28,535 bases of DNA from JBELMB01 sp042088665 (GTDB taxonomy: Bacteria; Pseudomonadota; Alphaproteobacteria; Rhodobacterales; Rhodobacteraceae). The stretch is taken from positions 1 to 28,535 of the forward strand of contig JBELMB010000053.1 of the NCBI GenBank assembly GCA_042088665.1. The letters are read 5' to 3'. The notes under the pieces are model-generated. The model was not told where the DNA came from. It saw only the letters and a list, made by a program, of their open reading frames with translations, and did no database searches. Positions 7,344 through 14,832 of this stretch are shown here, piece by piece. Every line of letters begins with the position of its first letter. Position 1 is the first letter of the stretch. The position numbers and the translations under genes were made by a program.

Positions 7344-8477
7344 TCACTCCTGCCCTGACTGCCCCAACGCCGGTGCCGGGTTGTCCAGCACCAGATCCGC
7401 ATCGGAGAACCGGAACGGCGCGCGGACACCGGGCACACCACCCGGCGCGATCTGCATCCCGCGGGCCTGTACCTGGGGATCTGCAAAAACTGCCGCCATA
7501 TCGTTGATGGGTCCTGCCGGGATGCCCTCGCCCTCGCAGGCCCGCAGCAGCGCCACCATGGAGAGTTGACGCGTGCCCGATTCCAGCCGGTCGGTCATCT
7601 CTGTGCGGCGCGCGATACGGGCGGCATTGGTGAAGAACTCCGGTGCTGTGCCCATCTCTTCCATCCCCAAGACACGGCAAAGCCGCTGGAATTGCGCATC
7701 ATTGCCCGTTGCGATGATGATGTGCCCATCCGCGCAGGCAAAGACCTGATATGGGGTAAGATTGGGATGACAATTGCCCGTCCGCTCCGGCGGCACCCCG
7801 GTGGACAGGTAGTTGAGCGCCTGGTTCGCCATCGCCGAGACCGCGCAGTCCATGAGCGCCATGTCGATATGCTGCCCGCGTCCGGTGCGGCCACGCTGGT
7901 GCACCGCCGCAAGGATCCCAGAGACGGAGTAGAGCCCGGTCAAGAGATCCGTGATCGCCACCCCGGCGCGCTGCGGCTCTCCCTCCGGGCTGCCCGTGAT
8001 CGACATGAAGCCGCTCATGCCCTGAATGATGTAATCATAACCGGCACGATGCGCGTAGGGACCATCCTGCCCAAAGCCGGTGATGGAGCAATAGATCAAC
8101 CCGGGATTGACCTCTGACAGGCTGGCATAATCCAGCCCGTATTTCGCCAGCCCGCCGACCTTGAAATTCTCGATCAGGATGTCTGCCTCTGCCACCAGCG
8201 CGCGCACCCGGTCCTGTCCCTCCGGCGTGGTCAGATCCACCACCTCGGAGCGCTTGCCGCGGTTGCACGAATGGAAATAGGCGGCGGTCACATCGTCGTC
8301 GCCCCGCTCGATGAACGGCGGGCCCCAGCGCCGGGTGTCATCCCCCGCGGCACTTTCGATCTTGTGCACATCAGCGCCCAGATCGGCCAGCGTCTGACCG
8401 GCCCAGGGGCCGGCCAGAATGCGCGCGAGTTCGATGACCTTCAGGCCCTCGAGAGGCCCGCGCGGGGCCGAAGTCAT
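7344..8477 (-). CDS. CaiB/BaiF family (class III) CoA-transferase
   Basis: Class III CoA-transferases move CoA between an acyl-CoA and a carboxylic acid through an aspartyl-CoA intermediate. The 377-residue protein opens with PLEGLKVIELARILAGPWAGQTLADLGADVHKIE, the family's nucleotide-binding N-terminus, and later has KRSEVVDLTTPEGQ, the ENFKVG block, and AGVAITDLLTGLYSVSGILAAV, in which Asp177 fits the catalytic aspartate. The end is somewhat compact compared with 400-plus-residue members, but the domain order is complete. The substrate cannot be read from sequence; homologues act on formyl-, succinyl-, carnitine- or mesaconyl-CoA. The start overlaps the dsbA-like stop by four bases (ATGA), so it is the last gene of the DUF721-dsbA-CoA-transferase run. 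Confidence 0.93.
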   Translation of the reverse strand: MTSAPRGPLEGLKVIELARILAGPWAGQTLADLGADVHKIESAAGDDTRRWGPPFIERGDDDVTAAYFHSCNRGKRSEVVDLTTPEGQDRVRALVAEADILIENFKVGGLAKYGLDYASLSEVNPGLIYCSITGFGQDGPYAHRAGYDYIIQGMSGFMSITGSPEGEPQRAGVAITDLLTGLYSVSGILAAVHQRGRTGRGQHIDMALMDCAVSAMANQALNYLSTGVPPERTGNCHPNLTPYQVFACADGHIIIATGNDAQFQRLCRVLGMEEMGTAPEFFTNAARIARRTEMTDRLESGTRQLSMVALLRACEGEGIPAGPINDMAAVFADPQVQARGMQIAPGGVPGVRAPFRFSDADLVLDNPAPALGQSGQE

Positions 8478-9154
8478 TGCCCCAGCTTTTCGTCGAGGAT
8501 CTCCGAAAAGCTCGCATAGTTCATGTTGGTATAGCGCTGGCCATCGATGACAAAGGAAGGCGTCGAATCGATGCCATGCTCCTCTGCGTTCTGCTGGAAC
8601 CAGGTCAGCAAGGCGCGCAGCTTGCCGCTGTCGCTCAGGCAGGCATCAAGCTCTTCGTTGCCCAATCCAGCGAGGCGGCCGATCTTGCGCAGTTCATCCG
8701 CCGCGCCAGCCTCATTGCCCTGACGGGCCGGGGCCAGAATATCGCCCTGCGCCTTGTAGATCATGTCGACGATGCCAAAGAACTTGTCCTGACCACCGCA
8801 ACGCGCCACCATCGAGGCCCACATGCCATATTTGTCGAAATAGACCTCGCGGTAGACAAAGCGGATCTTGCCGGTGTCGATATAGTTCTTTTTCAGCTCG
8901 GGGATCAGGGTTTCATGCGCCGAGGCGCAATGCGGACAGGTGAACGACGCGTATTCGATCACTTCGACCGGGGCCTCGGGATCGCCCTGCACCATCTCGA
9001 CGATGCTGGAGATATCCACTTCGCTCTCTTGCGCATTGGCGGCACCCGGCAGGTCAAAACCGGTACTGCCCGCGGGCGTGCCCTGCGTCATGTACCATGC
9101 TCCGCCGCCCACCAAGGTCAGCGCCACAGCGCCTGCCGTCAGGATCTTGTTCAT
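8474..9154 (-). CDS. DsbA family thiol:disulfide oxidoreductase
   Basis: This is a periplasmic thioredoxin-fold protein of 226 residues. The N-terminus has a Lys and a hydrophobic segment (TAGAVALTLVGGGAWYM) that acts as a signal or anchor. The thioredoxin domain starts around residue 62 with the redox motif CPHC (Cys73, Cys76) in EYASFTCPHCASAHE, and the cis-proline is Pro199 in STPSFVIDG. It is therefore likely to oxidise or isomerise disulfides of exported proteins. The start chosen is the ATG at 9152-9154, preceded by AGAAAGG; an upstream start at 9220 would add an implausible cytoplasmic leader and overlap the DUF721 gene. Gene order DUF721-dsbA next to mutY is familiar from Rhodobacteraceae. 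The stop overlaps the start of the CoA-transferase. Confidence 0.93.
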   Translation of the reverse strand: MNKILTAGAVALTLVGGGAWYMTQGTPAGSTGFDLPGAANAQESEVDISSIVEMVQGDPEAPVEVIEYASFTCPHCASAHETLIPELKKNYIDTGKIRFVYREVYFDKYGMWASMVARCGGQDKFFGIVDMIYKAQGDILAPARQGNEAGAADELRKIGRLAGLGNEELDACLSDSGKLRALLTWFQQNAEEHGIDSTPSFVIDGQRYTNMNYASFSEILDEKLGQ

Positions 9155-9186
9155 TCGATCGACCTTTCTTGCTTCAGATCGTTGGC

Positions 9187-9200
9187 CGGGGTCAGCCCCG
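9187..9200. repeat. Short palindrome related to the dispersed repeat
   Basis: CGGGGTCAGCCCCG forms a 5-base stem and shares the GGGGTCA core of the dispersed palindrome. It spans the stop codon of the DUF721 gene, so it is a possible short or diverged relative, or simply chance at this GC content. Confidence 0.35.
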
Positions 9201-9728
9201 ACCTCCTTTTGATATGACATTCGCGCCCAGACGTTCCAGTGCCGCCCGCAATCCGGGATCGGTCACGCCTTCGGCCGTGGCCCGCGCCTCTGTCACGGCT
9301 TCGGGGCGCGGGGTCTTGGGGCGCTCCGGCGCCTTGCGGTGGACGAACTCCACCTGCCCGTCGGCAAAACCGGTCGGCGCGGTCTGGGTCAGGATGATCT
9401 TGCGAATGGCGTCATAGCCATACACCGCGTTGATGCGGTCGCGGATCTCTTCCTTGCGCATTTCCAGCATCGGGGCAAAGGCGCCACGGGTCAGCACGAC
9501 CAGTTTCGCGCCATGGCTGTCGTCGCGCTTGCCACCATAGGTAACGCGGCCATAGCGCACTTCGACCGGGCGGGAGATCTGCGCCAACTCAGCGCCGACG
9601 ATCTCTTCCCAATGCGTCAACACGCGCGATTTCGCGAATCCACGGCTTTCGGACACCCGGCGGATCTGCTTGTTCAGCAGCGCTTCAGTGCGTTTGAAGC
9701 CATAGGTCGTCGGTTTGCGCTGCGCCAT
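9192..9728 (-). CDS. DUF721 (DciA-like) family protein
   Basis: The 178-residue protein begins with RKPTTYGFKRTEALLNKQIRRVSESRGFAKSRVLTHWEEIVGAELAQISRPVEVRYGR, which fits DUF721. The small domain is shared with DciA, the helicase-loading factor of bacteria that lack DnaC. The second half (EEIRDRINAVYGYDAIRKIILTQT) continues the domain; the C-terminal 55 residues are charged, Pro/Ala-rich and probably disordered. A role in replicative-helicase loading is inferred from family membership only; alphaproteobacterial DUF721 proteins are longer than DciA and need not be equivalent. It lies 37 bases upstream of the dsbA-like gene on the same strand and is divergent from mutY with 79 bases between. 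Confidence 0.88.
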   Translation of the reverse strand: MAQRKPTTYGFKRTEALLNKQIRRVSESRGFAKSRVLTHWEEIVGAELAQISRPVEVRYGRVTYGGKRDDSHGAKLVVLTRGAFAPMLEMRKEEIRDRINAVYGYDAIRKIILTQTAPTGFADGQVEFVHRKAPERPKTPRPEAVTEARATAEGVTDPGLRAALERLGANVISKGGRG

Positions 9729-9807
9729 GATTGACTCGCCCTCCCGGAGGCTATTCTAAAGCCTCGGCCCCCGGGCACCAGCCCCGATCGAACAAAGGAT
9801 TTCACCC

Positions 9808-10869
9808 TTGCGTGACCGTGCCGATCCAAACGCCCTCCTGCAGTGGTACGACCACCATGCACGCAGCCTGCCGTGGCGCATCCCGCCAGCGGCCCGCGCA
9901 GCTGGTGTGGTGCCCGATCCCTATCGCATCTGGCTGTCGGAAATCATGCTGCAGCAGACGACCGTGGCCGCGGTCAAGGATTATTTCAACGCCTTTACAA
10001 CGCGCTGGCCCACGGTCCGTGCGCTTGCCGCTGCCGAGGATGGTGATGTCATGGCGGCATGGGCCGGGCTGGGGTACTATGCCCGGGCACGCAATTTGCT
10101 GAAATGTGCGCGCGTGGTCACCGATGTGCACAACGGGCGATTCCCCGCCGATCACGCGACGCTGCTGACCCTGCCGGGCGTGGGGCCTTATACGGCAGCG
10201 GCGATTTCCGCCATCGCCTTTGACGCGCCAGAGGTTGTCGTGGACGGCAACGTGGAACGGGTCATGGCGCGGCTTTTCGACGAACACACCCCGCTGCCAA
10301 CCGCCAAACCGATCCTGACGGACCATGCCGCCAGCCTGACGCCGCAGGCCCGTCCGGGCGATTATGCGCAAGCGGTGATGGATCTTGGCGCCACGATCTG
10401 CACCCCGAAACGCCCGGCTTGCGGGCTTTGCCCCTGGCGCACCGCCTGCGCGGCCTGGGCAGAGGGCACGGCTGCAGAGCTGCCCAAGAAACTTCCCAAA
10501 AAGCGCAAACCGACGCGCCTCGGCATTGCCTACCTCGTTCGCCGTGTGGATGGGGCATGGTTGCTCGAGCGACGCCCGGACACGGGGTTGCTGGGCGGGA
10601 TGCTGGGGTGGCCCGGCTCTGACTGGCTGGACGCGGAAGGCCCCGCCCCCGCCGAGGCCCCGCCGATCCGCGCCGAATGGAAGATCATTGACGCCGAAGC
10701 CCGGCACACGTTCACCCATTTCCACCTGCGCCTCGTGGTCAAGACGGCGCTGGTGCCCATGGAGCGGCTTCCCGAGCGCGGGGATTTTGTCCCGCTTGAC
10801 ACGTTCAGTCCCGCCGACCTGCCAACGGTCATGCGCAAGGCTTTTGATCTGGTCAGACCGGCAAAGTGA
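9808..10869 (+). CDS. mutY: Adenine DNA glycosylase MutY
   Basis: MutY removes adenine mispaired with 8-oxoguanine. Within 353 residues the order is complete: catalytic Glu45 in WLSEIMLQQTTVA, the helix-hairpin-helix LPGVGPYTAAAI (from about 122), catalytic Asp146 in VVVDGNVERV, the iron-sulfur loop with Cys198, Cys205, Cys208 and Cys214 (C-x6-C-x2-C-x5-C), and a C-terminal NUDIX-like domain starting near RLGIAYLVRRVDGAWLLERRP that reads the oxidised guanine. The start is TTG at 9808, preceded by AAAGGA nine bases away; no in-frame ATG or GTG lies in a better place. The neighbours (DUF721 and dsbA, divergent) form a familiar alphaproteobacterial cluster. alkB follows after 77 bases, probably from its own promoter. 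Confidence 0.96.
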   Translation: MRDRADPNALLQWYDHHARSLPWRIPPAARAAGVVPDPYRIWLSEIMLQQTTVAAVKDYFNAFTTRWPTVRALAAAEDGDVMAAWAGLGYYARARNLLKCARVVTDVHNGRFPADHATLLTLPGVGPYTAAAISAIAFDAPEVVVDGNVERVMARLFDEHTPLPTAKPILTDHAASLTPQARPGDYAQAVMDLGATICTPKRPACGLCPWRTACAAWAEGTAAELPKKLPKKRKPTRLGIAYLVRRVDGAWLLERRPDTGLLGGMLGWPGSDWLDAEGPAPAEAPPIRAEWKIIDAEARHTFTHFHLRLVVKTALVPMERLPERGDFVPLDTFSPADLPTVMRKAFDLVRPAK

Positions 10870-10890
10870 CGCCGGAGGTTTCAAGAGATC

Positions 10891-10920
10891 TTGGGGAATT
10901 CGCGCCACAGGCTATATGAT
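10891..10920 (+). promoter_or_regulatory. Candidate sigma-70-type promoter for the alkB-type gene
   Basis: TTGGGG (10891-10896) and TATGAT (10915-10920) are separated by 18 bases and lie 27 bases before the alkB-type ATG at 10947, inside the only gap between mutY and that gene. An overlapping alternative -10 reads TATATG (10913-10918) with a 16-base spacer. This is a by-eye prediction. Confidence 0.4.
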
Positions 10921-10946
10921 GCGGAAAAACGTATCGGAGCAGTGAC

Positions 10947-12080
10947 ATGATCCCCGCACGCCAGGTTGCCCGCTTCAGCGCGGCCTTGCCGTTTTTCCTG
11001 TCCCTCATCCTGCTGCCGCTGGTCTGGATCGGCGCGCTGGCAGGTGGCTGGTGGATTGTCATTACACCCCTGGTCACATGGTACCTGTTCTCGATCATCG
11101 ACCATGTTGTGGGGGTGAGCGAGGACAACGCCGATCTGGACACGAGCGAAGCGCAACTCTTTTGGTACAAACTGCTGACGCAGGTCTGGGTCGGGCTGCA
11201 GGCGCTGACCCTGTTCGGTCTGATCGCCTATGTCTCGCGGGCCGGGCACCTTGGGCTCTGGGAACGGCTGGGAGTGATGTTCGGGTGCGGCGTGATGAGC
11301 GGCACGGTGGGCATCGTCTACGCACATGAACTGCTGCACCAACGCAATCGGCTGGAGCGCTGGCTGGGCGACATCCTCTTGGCCATGGTGCTGTATTCGC
11401 ATTTCCGTTCAGAGCATCTGCTGGTGCATCATCGCTACGTTGGCACGCCCCGTGACCCGGTGACGGCGCGCTACAACGAGGGGTTTCATCGGTTTTATCC
11501 GCGGGTGCTGCGCGAATGCCTGCTGTCGAGCTTTGCCGCAGAGGCAGCACTTCTGGCGCGCAAGAGCCGCCCGTGGTGGGACCGGCGCAATCCGTTCTGG
11601 CTCTATTGGGGGCTGCAGGCGGGGATGCTGGTGCTGGCATTCTTGGTTGGTGGCTGGATCGGGGTCGGCCTGTTGCTGGTACAGGCCGGGGTCGCGATCT
11701 GGCAGTTGGAAGTGGTGAACTACGTGGAGCACTACGGCCTGACACGGCGGCATCTGGGCGATGGCAAATACGAGCATGTTCTGCCACGCCACTCGTGGAA
11801 TGCCGCGCACCGGGCCACCAACTGGCTATTGATCAATCTGCAGCGCCATTCCGACCATCACTACAAGCCGGATCGCCGCTTTCCGCTCTTGCAGACCTAC
11901 GACAAGGAGGAGGCCCCGCAATTGCCCTACGGTTATCCGTTGATGGCGGTTTTTGCCATGGTGCCCCCGCTCTGGCGGCGCGTGATGAACCCAAAGGTCA
12001 AGGCCTGGCGCGCGCAGCATTATCCCGACATCGTCGACTGGCAGCCCTACAACAAGGCGCGCACCCCGATGCCGCGCTGA
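10947..12080 (+). CDS. alkB: AlkB-type membrane di-iron monooxygenase (alkane 1-monooxygenase family)
   Basis: This is an integral-membrane non-haem di-iron hydroxylase of 377 residues. Hydrophobic helices lie near residues 12-50, 78-98, 108-126, 144-151 and 217-250. The histidine ligands are present in order: HELLH (127-131), EHLLVHH (156-162), NYVEHYGL (258-265) and QRHSDHH (299-305); NYVEHYGL and the last box mark AlkB rather than plain fatty-acid desaturases. Compared with well-studied AlkB, the first box has HELLHQ rather than H-E-x-x-H-K, and the second has Val where Gly is usual. The substrate may therefore differ from medium-chain alkanes. No rubredoxin or rubredoxin reductase gene is adjacent; electrons must come from elsewhere. 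A large palindrome follows the stop immediately. Confidence 0.88.
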   Translation: MIPARQVARFSAALPFFLSLILLPLVWIGALAGGWWIVITPLVTWYLFSIIDHVVGVSEDNADLDTSEAQLFWYKLLTQVWVGLQALTLFGLIAYVSRAGHLGLWERLGVMFGCGVMSGTVGIVYAHELLHQRNRLERWLGDILLAMVLYSHFRSEHLLVHHRYVGTPRDPVTARYNEGFHRFYPRVLRECLLSSFAAEAALLARKSRPWWDRRNPFWLYWGLQAGMLVLAFLVGGWIGVGLLLVQAGVAIWQLEVVNYVEHYGLTRRHLGDGKYEHVLPRHSWNAAHRATNWLLINLQRHSDHHYKPDRRFPLLQTYDKEEAPQLPYGYPLMAVFAMVPPLWRRVMNPKVKAWRAQHYPDIVDWQPYNKARTPMPR

Positions 12081-12173
12081 GCAACGCGGGGTGAACCCCG
12101 CGCTACATCTGGCGGGGTACCTCCACGGTTCGGGTCACCCGACCGTCGTAGCGCGGGGTTGACCCCGCGTTGC
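12081..12173. repeat. 93-base nested palindrome (two inverted copies of the dispersed repeat plus inner hairpin)
   Basis: Starting at the base after the alkB-type stop, 12081-12106 and 12148-12173 are 26-base inverted copies matching at 25 of 26 positions. Each is itself a palindrome of the dispersed GCGGGGTnnACCCCGC type (12085-12102 and 12151-12170). Between them, 12125-12146 forms a third hairpin (ACGGT, CGGG arms with one bulge). The whole can fold as a single long cruciform or as three hairpins, like a bacterial interspersed mosaic element. It fills about half of the gap before the pyrophosphatase gene. Confidence 0.8.
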
Positions 12174-12284
12174 CCCGGGCGCGCCGGTAGGCCCCAAGGT
12201 CGCACCCCGCCTGCACGGAGGTGACAAGACGCTGCACCGCAGCTATAGCCGCCGCGAACGCACACCACCCGTGAGGATATTTCC

Positions 12285-13205
12285 ATGACCACCCAGGTTT
12301 TCGGCCACAAATCCCCCGACACCGACAGCACCGGCAGCCCGATCCTCTGGGCATGGTATCTCAACGAGGTGAAAGGCGAAGCGGCCAAGCCGGTTCTGCT
12401 GGGCGAGCCCAACAGCGAAGCCGCTTTCATGCTGACCCATTGGGGTCTGGACAAGCCTGAGATCATCGCTGACGTCGAGGACGGCGCACCGGTGGTCATC
12501 GTGGACACCAACAACCCGGCCGAGTTGCCCGCGAACGTGAACGCAGCGGACATCCGCGCCATCATCGACCACCACAAGCTGGTCGGCGGGCTGGAGACCA
12601 AGGGCCCCATCGACATCACCGTGCGGCCGCTGGCCTGCACCGCAACCATCATGGTCGACCTGATGGGCGAGGATGCCGCCAAGATGCCGCGCGAGATCAA
12701 GGGCGCGGCGCTGACCTGCATCCTGTCGGACACGCTGGAGTTCCGCTCGCCGACCACGACGCCGCATGACAAGGCCGTGGCTGAAAAGCTCGCGGCTGAG
12801 CTGGAAGTTGATCTTTCGGCCTATGCCGCGGAGATGTTTGCCGCGAAATCCGACGTCTCGGCGTTTTCCGATGCGGAATTGATCCGCATGGACAGCAAGG
12901 AATACGCCGTCGACGGCACCAAGTTCCGCGTTTCGGTTCTGGAGACCACAGCACCGGAGATCCCCCTGTCGCGCAAGGGCAGCCTGATGGAGACCTTCAC
13001 CACCGTGCAGACCGAGGACGGCGTGGACCAGGTGCTGCTGTTCGTGGTGGATATTCTCAAGGAAGAAGCCACCCTCCTGGTGCCCAACGACATGGTCAAG
13101 ACATTGGCGGAAAAGAGCTTTGGTGCGACGGCAGAGGGCGACACGGTTGTTCTGCCCGGTGTAATGAGCCGCAAGAAGCAGATCATTCCGAACCTCAAGG
13201 TCTGA
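12285..13205 (+). CDS. ppaC: Manganese-dependent (family II) inorganic pyrophosphatase
   Basis: This enzyme hydrolyses pyrophosphate to phosphate, pulling biosynthetic reactions forward. The 306-residue protein belongs to the DHH superfamily, not the common family I pyrophosphatases. The signature residues are all present: GHKSPDTDS (residues 7-15, with the metal ligands His8, Asp12 and Asp14), VDTN (Asp74), DHHK (95-98), and the C-terminal SRKKQIIP motif (from residue 295) that binds substrate. There is no regulatory CBS insert. The start ATG has GAGGA nearby. It is bounded by a 93-base palindrome upstream and a strong terminator downstream, so it is probably transcribed alone. Family II enzymes are less common in proteobacteria, so acquisition by transfer is conceivable; base composition gives no clear sign of it. 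Confidence 0.96.
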   Translation: MTTQVFGHKSPDTDSTGSPILWAWYLNEVKGEAAKPVLLGEPNSEAAFMLTHWGLDKPEIIADVEDGAPVVIVDTNNPAELPANVNAADIRAIIDHHKLVGGLETKGPIDITVRPLACTATIMVDLMGEDAAKMPREIKGAALTCILSDTLEFRSPTTTPHDKAVAEKLAAELEVDLSAYAAEMFAAKSDVSAFSDAELIRMDSKEYAVDGTKFRVSVLETTAPEIPLSRKGSLMETFTTVQTEDGVDQVLLFVVDILKEEATLLVPNDMVKTLAEKSFGATAEGDTVVLPGVMSRKKQIIPNLKV

Positions 13206-13243
13206 GCCAGGCGTCCCGGTCTTCGGACCTCGTGTTGTAACAG

Positions 13244-13278
13244 AAGCGCTCCTGCCTCGGCAGGGGCGCTTTTCTTTG
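13244..13278 (+). terminator. Strong intrinsic terminator after ppaC
   Basis: A 12-base stem (AAGCGCTCCTGC with GCAGGGGCGCTT, including one G-U pair) has a tight loop and runs into TTTTCTTT. It begins 39 bases after the ppaC stop. The stem also ends in A-rich sequence on the other strand, so it could partly stop leftward sfsA transcription too. Confidence 0.85.
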
Positions 13279-13338
13279 CCTGCGTTCTTTTGAGTATTTT
13301 TGAAACAGAGAAACCATGAAGGCCGCGGCGCTGGACAG

Positions 13339-14052
13339 TCAGTCTTCCGGCGCTGTGAAGGGCAAAGCCCCTCCAAGAGCGATCCCTTCGGGGGACAGGG
13401 TGCACGCAAGTGAGATGACCTCGACCCCGGCCCTGCGCGCCGCGACAAAGGCCCGGGCGTAGGCCGGATCAAGATCTGCGGCCAAAGTGACGTCGCGGGC
13501 ATCGGTGCGTTGCACCAGATACAGCATCACCGCGCGGTTGCCCTGCGCCACCATGGCCGAGAGCTCAGCAAGGTGTTTCGCCCCCCGCGCGGTCACGCTG
13601 TCGGGAAACTCTGCACGGCCGGGTTGGCGCAGCAGGGTGACGGATTTGACTTCCACGTAGCAGTCGGGGCATGCTTCGGCACTCAGCAGGAAATCGATCC
13701 GGCTGTTTTCACCGTATTTCACTTCGGGTCGCACAAGCGGATAACCTTCGAGGCCCGGCACTGTGCCGGCCATCAGCGCGGGCTTGAGCAATCGGTTGGG
13801 CACCCCGGTGTCGACCCCCACGAAAACCTGCCCGGGCAGCTCCGCAAGACGCCAGGCCCATTTGAGCTTTTTCTTGGGGTCGTCGTTGGGTTCCAGCCAG
13901 ACACGGGTGCCTTCCTCCGCCAATCCCAGCATCGAACCGGGGTTGGCCACATGGGCGACGATTTCGCGCCCATCCGCAAGGCGGCAATCTGCGAGGAACC
14001 GCTTGTAGCGGCGGATCAGGGTGGCTGGGACCAGTTCCGTTTGAAAGCGCAT
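13339..14052 (-). CDS. sfsA: SfsA family DNA-binding protein / predicted nuclease
   Basis: The 237-residue product aligns by eye with SfsA along its length. It has an OB-like N-terminus (FLADCRLADGREIVAHVANPGSMLGL), the PKKKLKWAWRL stretch, and a restriction-endonuclease-like core with RIDFLLS and YVEVKSVTLL, where Asp, Glu and Lys form a PD-(D/E)xK-type site. SfsA was named for sugar fermentation stimulation in E. coli; nuclease function is a family-level prediction. The start is the ATG before RFQTELVPATLIRRYKRFLA, the family's typical N-terminus. The gene is divergent from the MoCF-domain gene with only 47 bases between, so the two promoters must overlap or sit back to back. Confidence 0.94.
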   Translation of the reverse strand: MRFQTELVPATLIRRYKRFLADCRLADGREIVAHVANPGSMLGLAEEGTRVWLEPNDDPKKKLKWAWRLAELPGQVFVGVDTGVPNRLLKPALMAGTVPGLEGYPLVRPEVKYGENSRIDFLLSAEACPDCYVEVKSVTLLRQPGRAEFPDSVTARGAKHLAELSAMVAQGNRAVMLYLVQRTDARDVTLAADLDPAYARAFVAARRAGVEVISLACTLSPEGIALGGALPFTAPED

Positions 14053-14099
14053 ACCCCCGGCCCTATACGTTATCCGACAACAGGTTCAAGGAGCAGACC

Positions 14100-14828
14100 A
14101 TGCCCAATCCCACCGCCGCCATGCTGGTGATCGGAGACGAGATCTTGTCGGGCCGCACGCGGGACGCGAACATGCACCATCTCGCGGGTGAATTCACCCG
14201 GCATGGCATCGACCTGCGCGAAGTGCGCGTCGTCTCTGATGACCGTCCGGCCATCATCGCGGCGCTGAACGCCCTGCGCGAAGGCCATGATCATGTGGTG
14301 ACTTCTGGTGGCATCGGACCGACCCATGACGACATCACCGCCCCCTGCGTGGCAGAGGCCTTTGGCGCGTCGATTGGTGTGCGCGACGATGCCCGCGCGA
14401 TCCTCAAGGCGCATTACGACCGCGCAGGGACGGACCTGAACGAGGCCCGCCTGCGCATGGCACGCATCCCGGACGGCGCACAATTGATCGACAATCCGAT
14501 CTCTGCCGCGCCCGGCTTTACGCTTGGCAACGTGCATGTCATGGCCGGTGTGCCCTCGATCTTTCAGGCGATGCTGGCCAGCCTCCTGCCGACGCTCACC
14601 GGCGGTGCGCCGCTGCTGTCGCAGACCCTGCGCGTGATGCGCGGCGAGGGAGAAGTGGCGCTGCCGCTTGGTGCCCTCGCGGAAGAGTTCGATGACCTGC
14701 AGTTCGGCTCTTATCCGTTCCAGAAAGACGGTGTCTTTGGCACCAATCTGGTGGTGCGCGGCACGGAACCCGCACGGGTGGACGCGGCGATGACACGGCT
14801 GTCCGATCTCTTTCCGCCACAGGCATGA
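14100..14828 (+). CDS. MoCF-domain protein (CinA N-terminal / molybdopterin-binding type)
   Basis: The 242-residue protein is a MoaB/Mog-like domain protein of the type often named competence/damage-inducible protein A. Visible motifs are AMLVIGDEILSGRTRDANMHHL near the start and VVTSGGIGPTHDDIT near residues 62-77, the conserved molybdopterin/nucleotide-binding loops. It lacks the C-terminal amidohydrolase domain of full CinA, so either molybdopterin-related or nicotinamide-nucleotide-repair roles are possible; neither can be settled from sequence. The ATG has AAGGAG eight bases upstream. It is first of four rightward genes with gaps of only a few bases or overlaps, so it likely heads an operon with GNAT, AhpD-like and OmpA-family genes. 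Confidence 0.9.
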   Translation: MPNPTAAMLVIGDEILSGRTRDANMHHLAGEFTRHGIDLREVRVVSDDRPAIIAALNALREGHDHVVTSGGIGPTHDDITAPCVAEAFGASIGVRDDARAILKAHYDRAGTDLNEARLRMARIPDGAQLIDNPISAAPGFTLGNVHVMAGVPSIFQAMLASLLPTLTGGAPLLSQTLRVMRGEGEVALPLGALAEEFDDLQFGSYPFQKDGVFGTNLVVRGTEPARVDAAMTRLSDLFPPQA

Positions 14829-14832
14829 GCGC

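Noticed and set aside
8477..9217. 246-codon rightward open frame across the dsbA-like gene
   Set aside because: It is the complement of a gene with a clear CPHC motif and cis-Pro; no independent support.
9802..10908. 368-codon leftward open frame across mutY
   Set aside because: It is antisense to an unmistakable MutY and has no recognisable domain; a compositional shadow.
12243..13502. 419-codon leftward open frame across the pyrophosphatase gene
   Set aside because: It is antisense to ppaC, whose motifs are complete. Composition is His/Arg/Gly/Gln-rich, typical of shadow frames in high-GC DNA.
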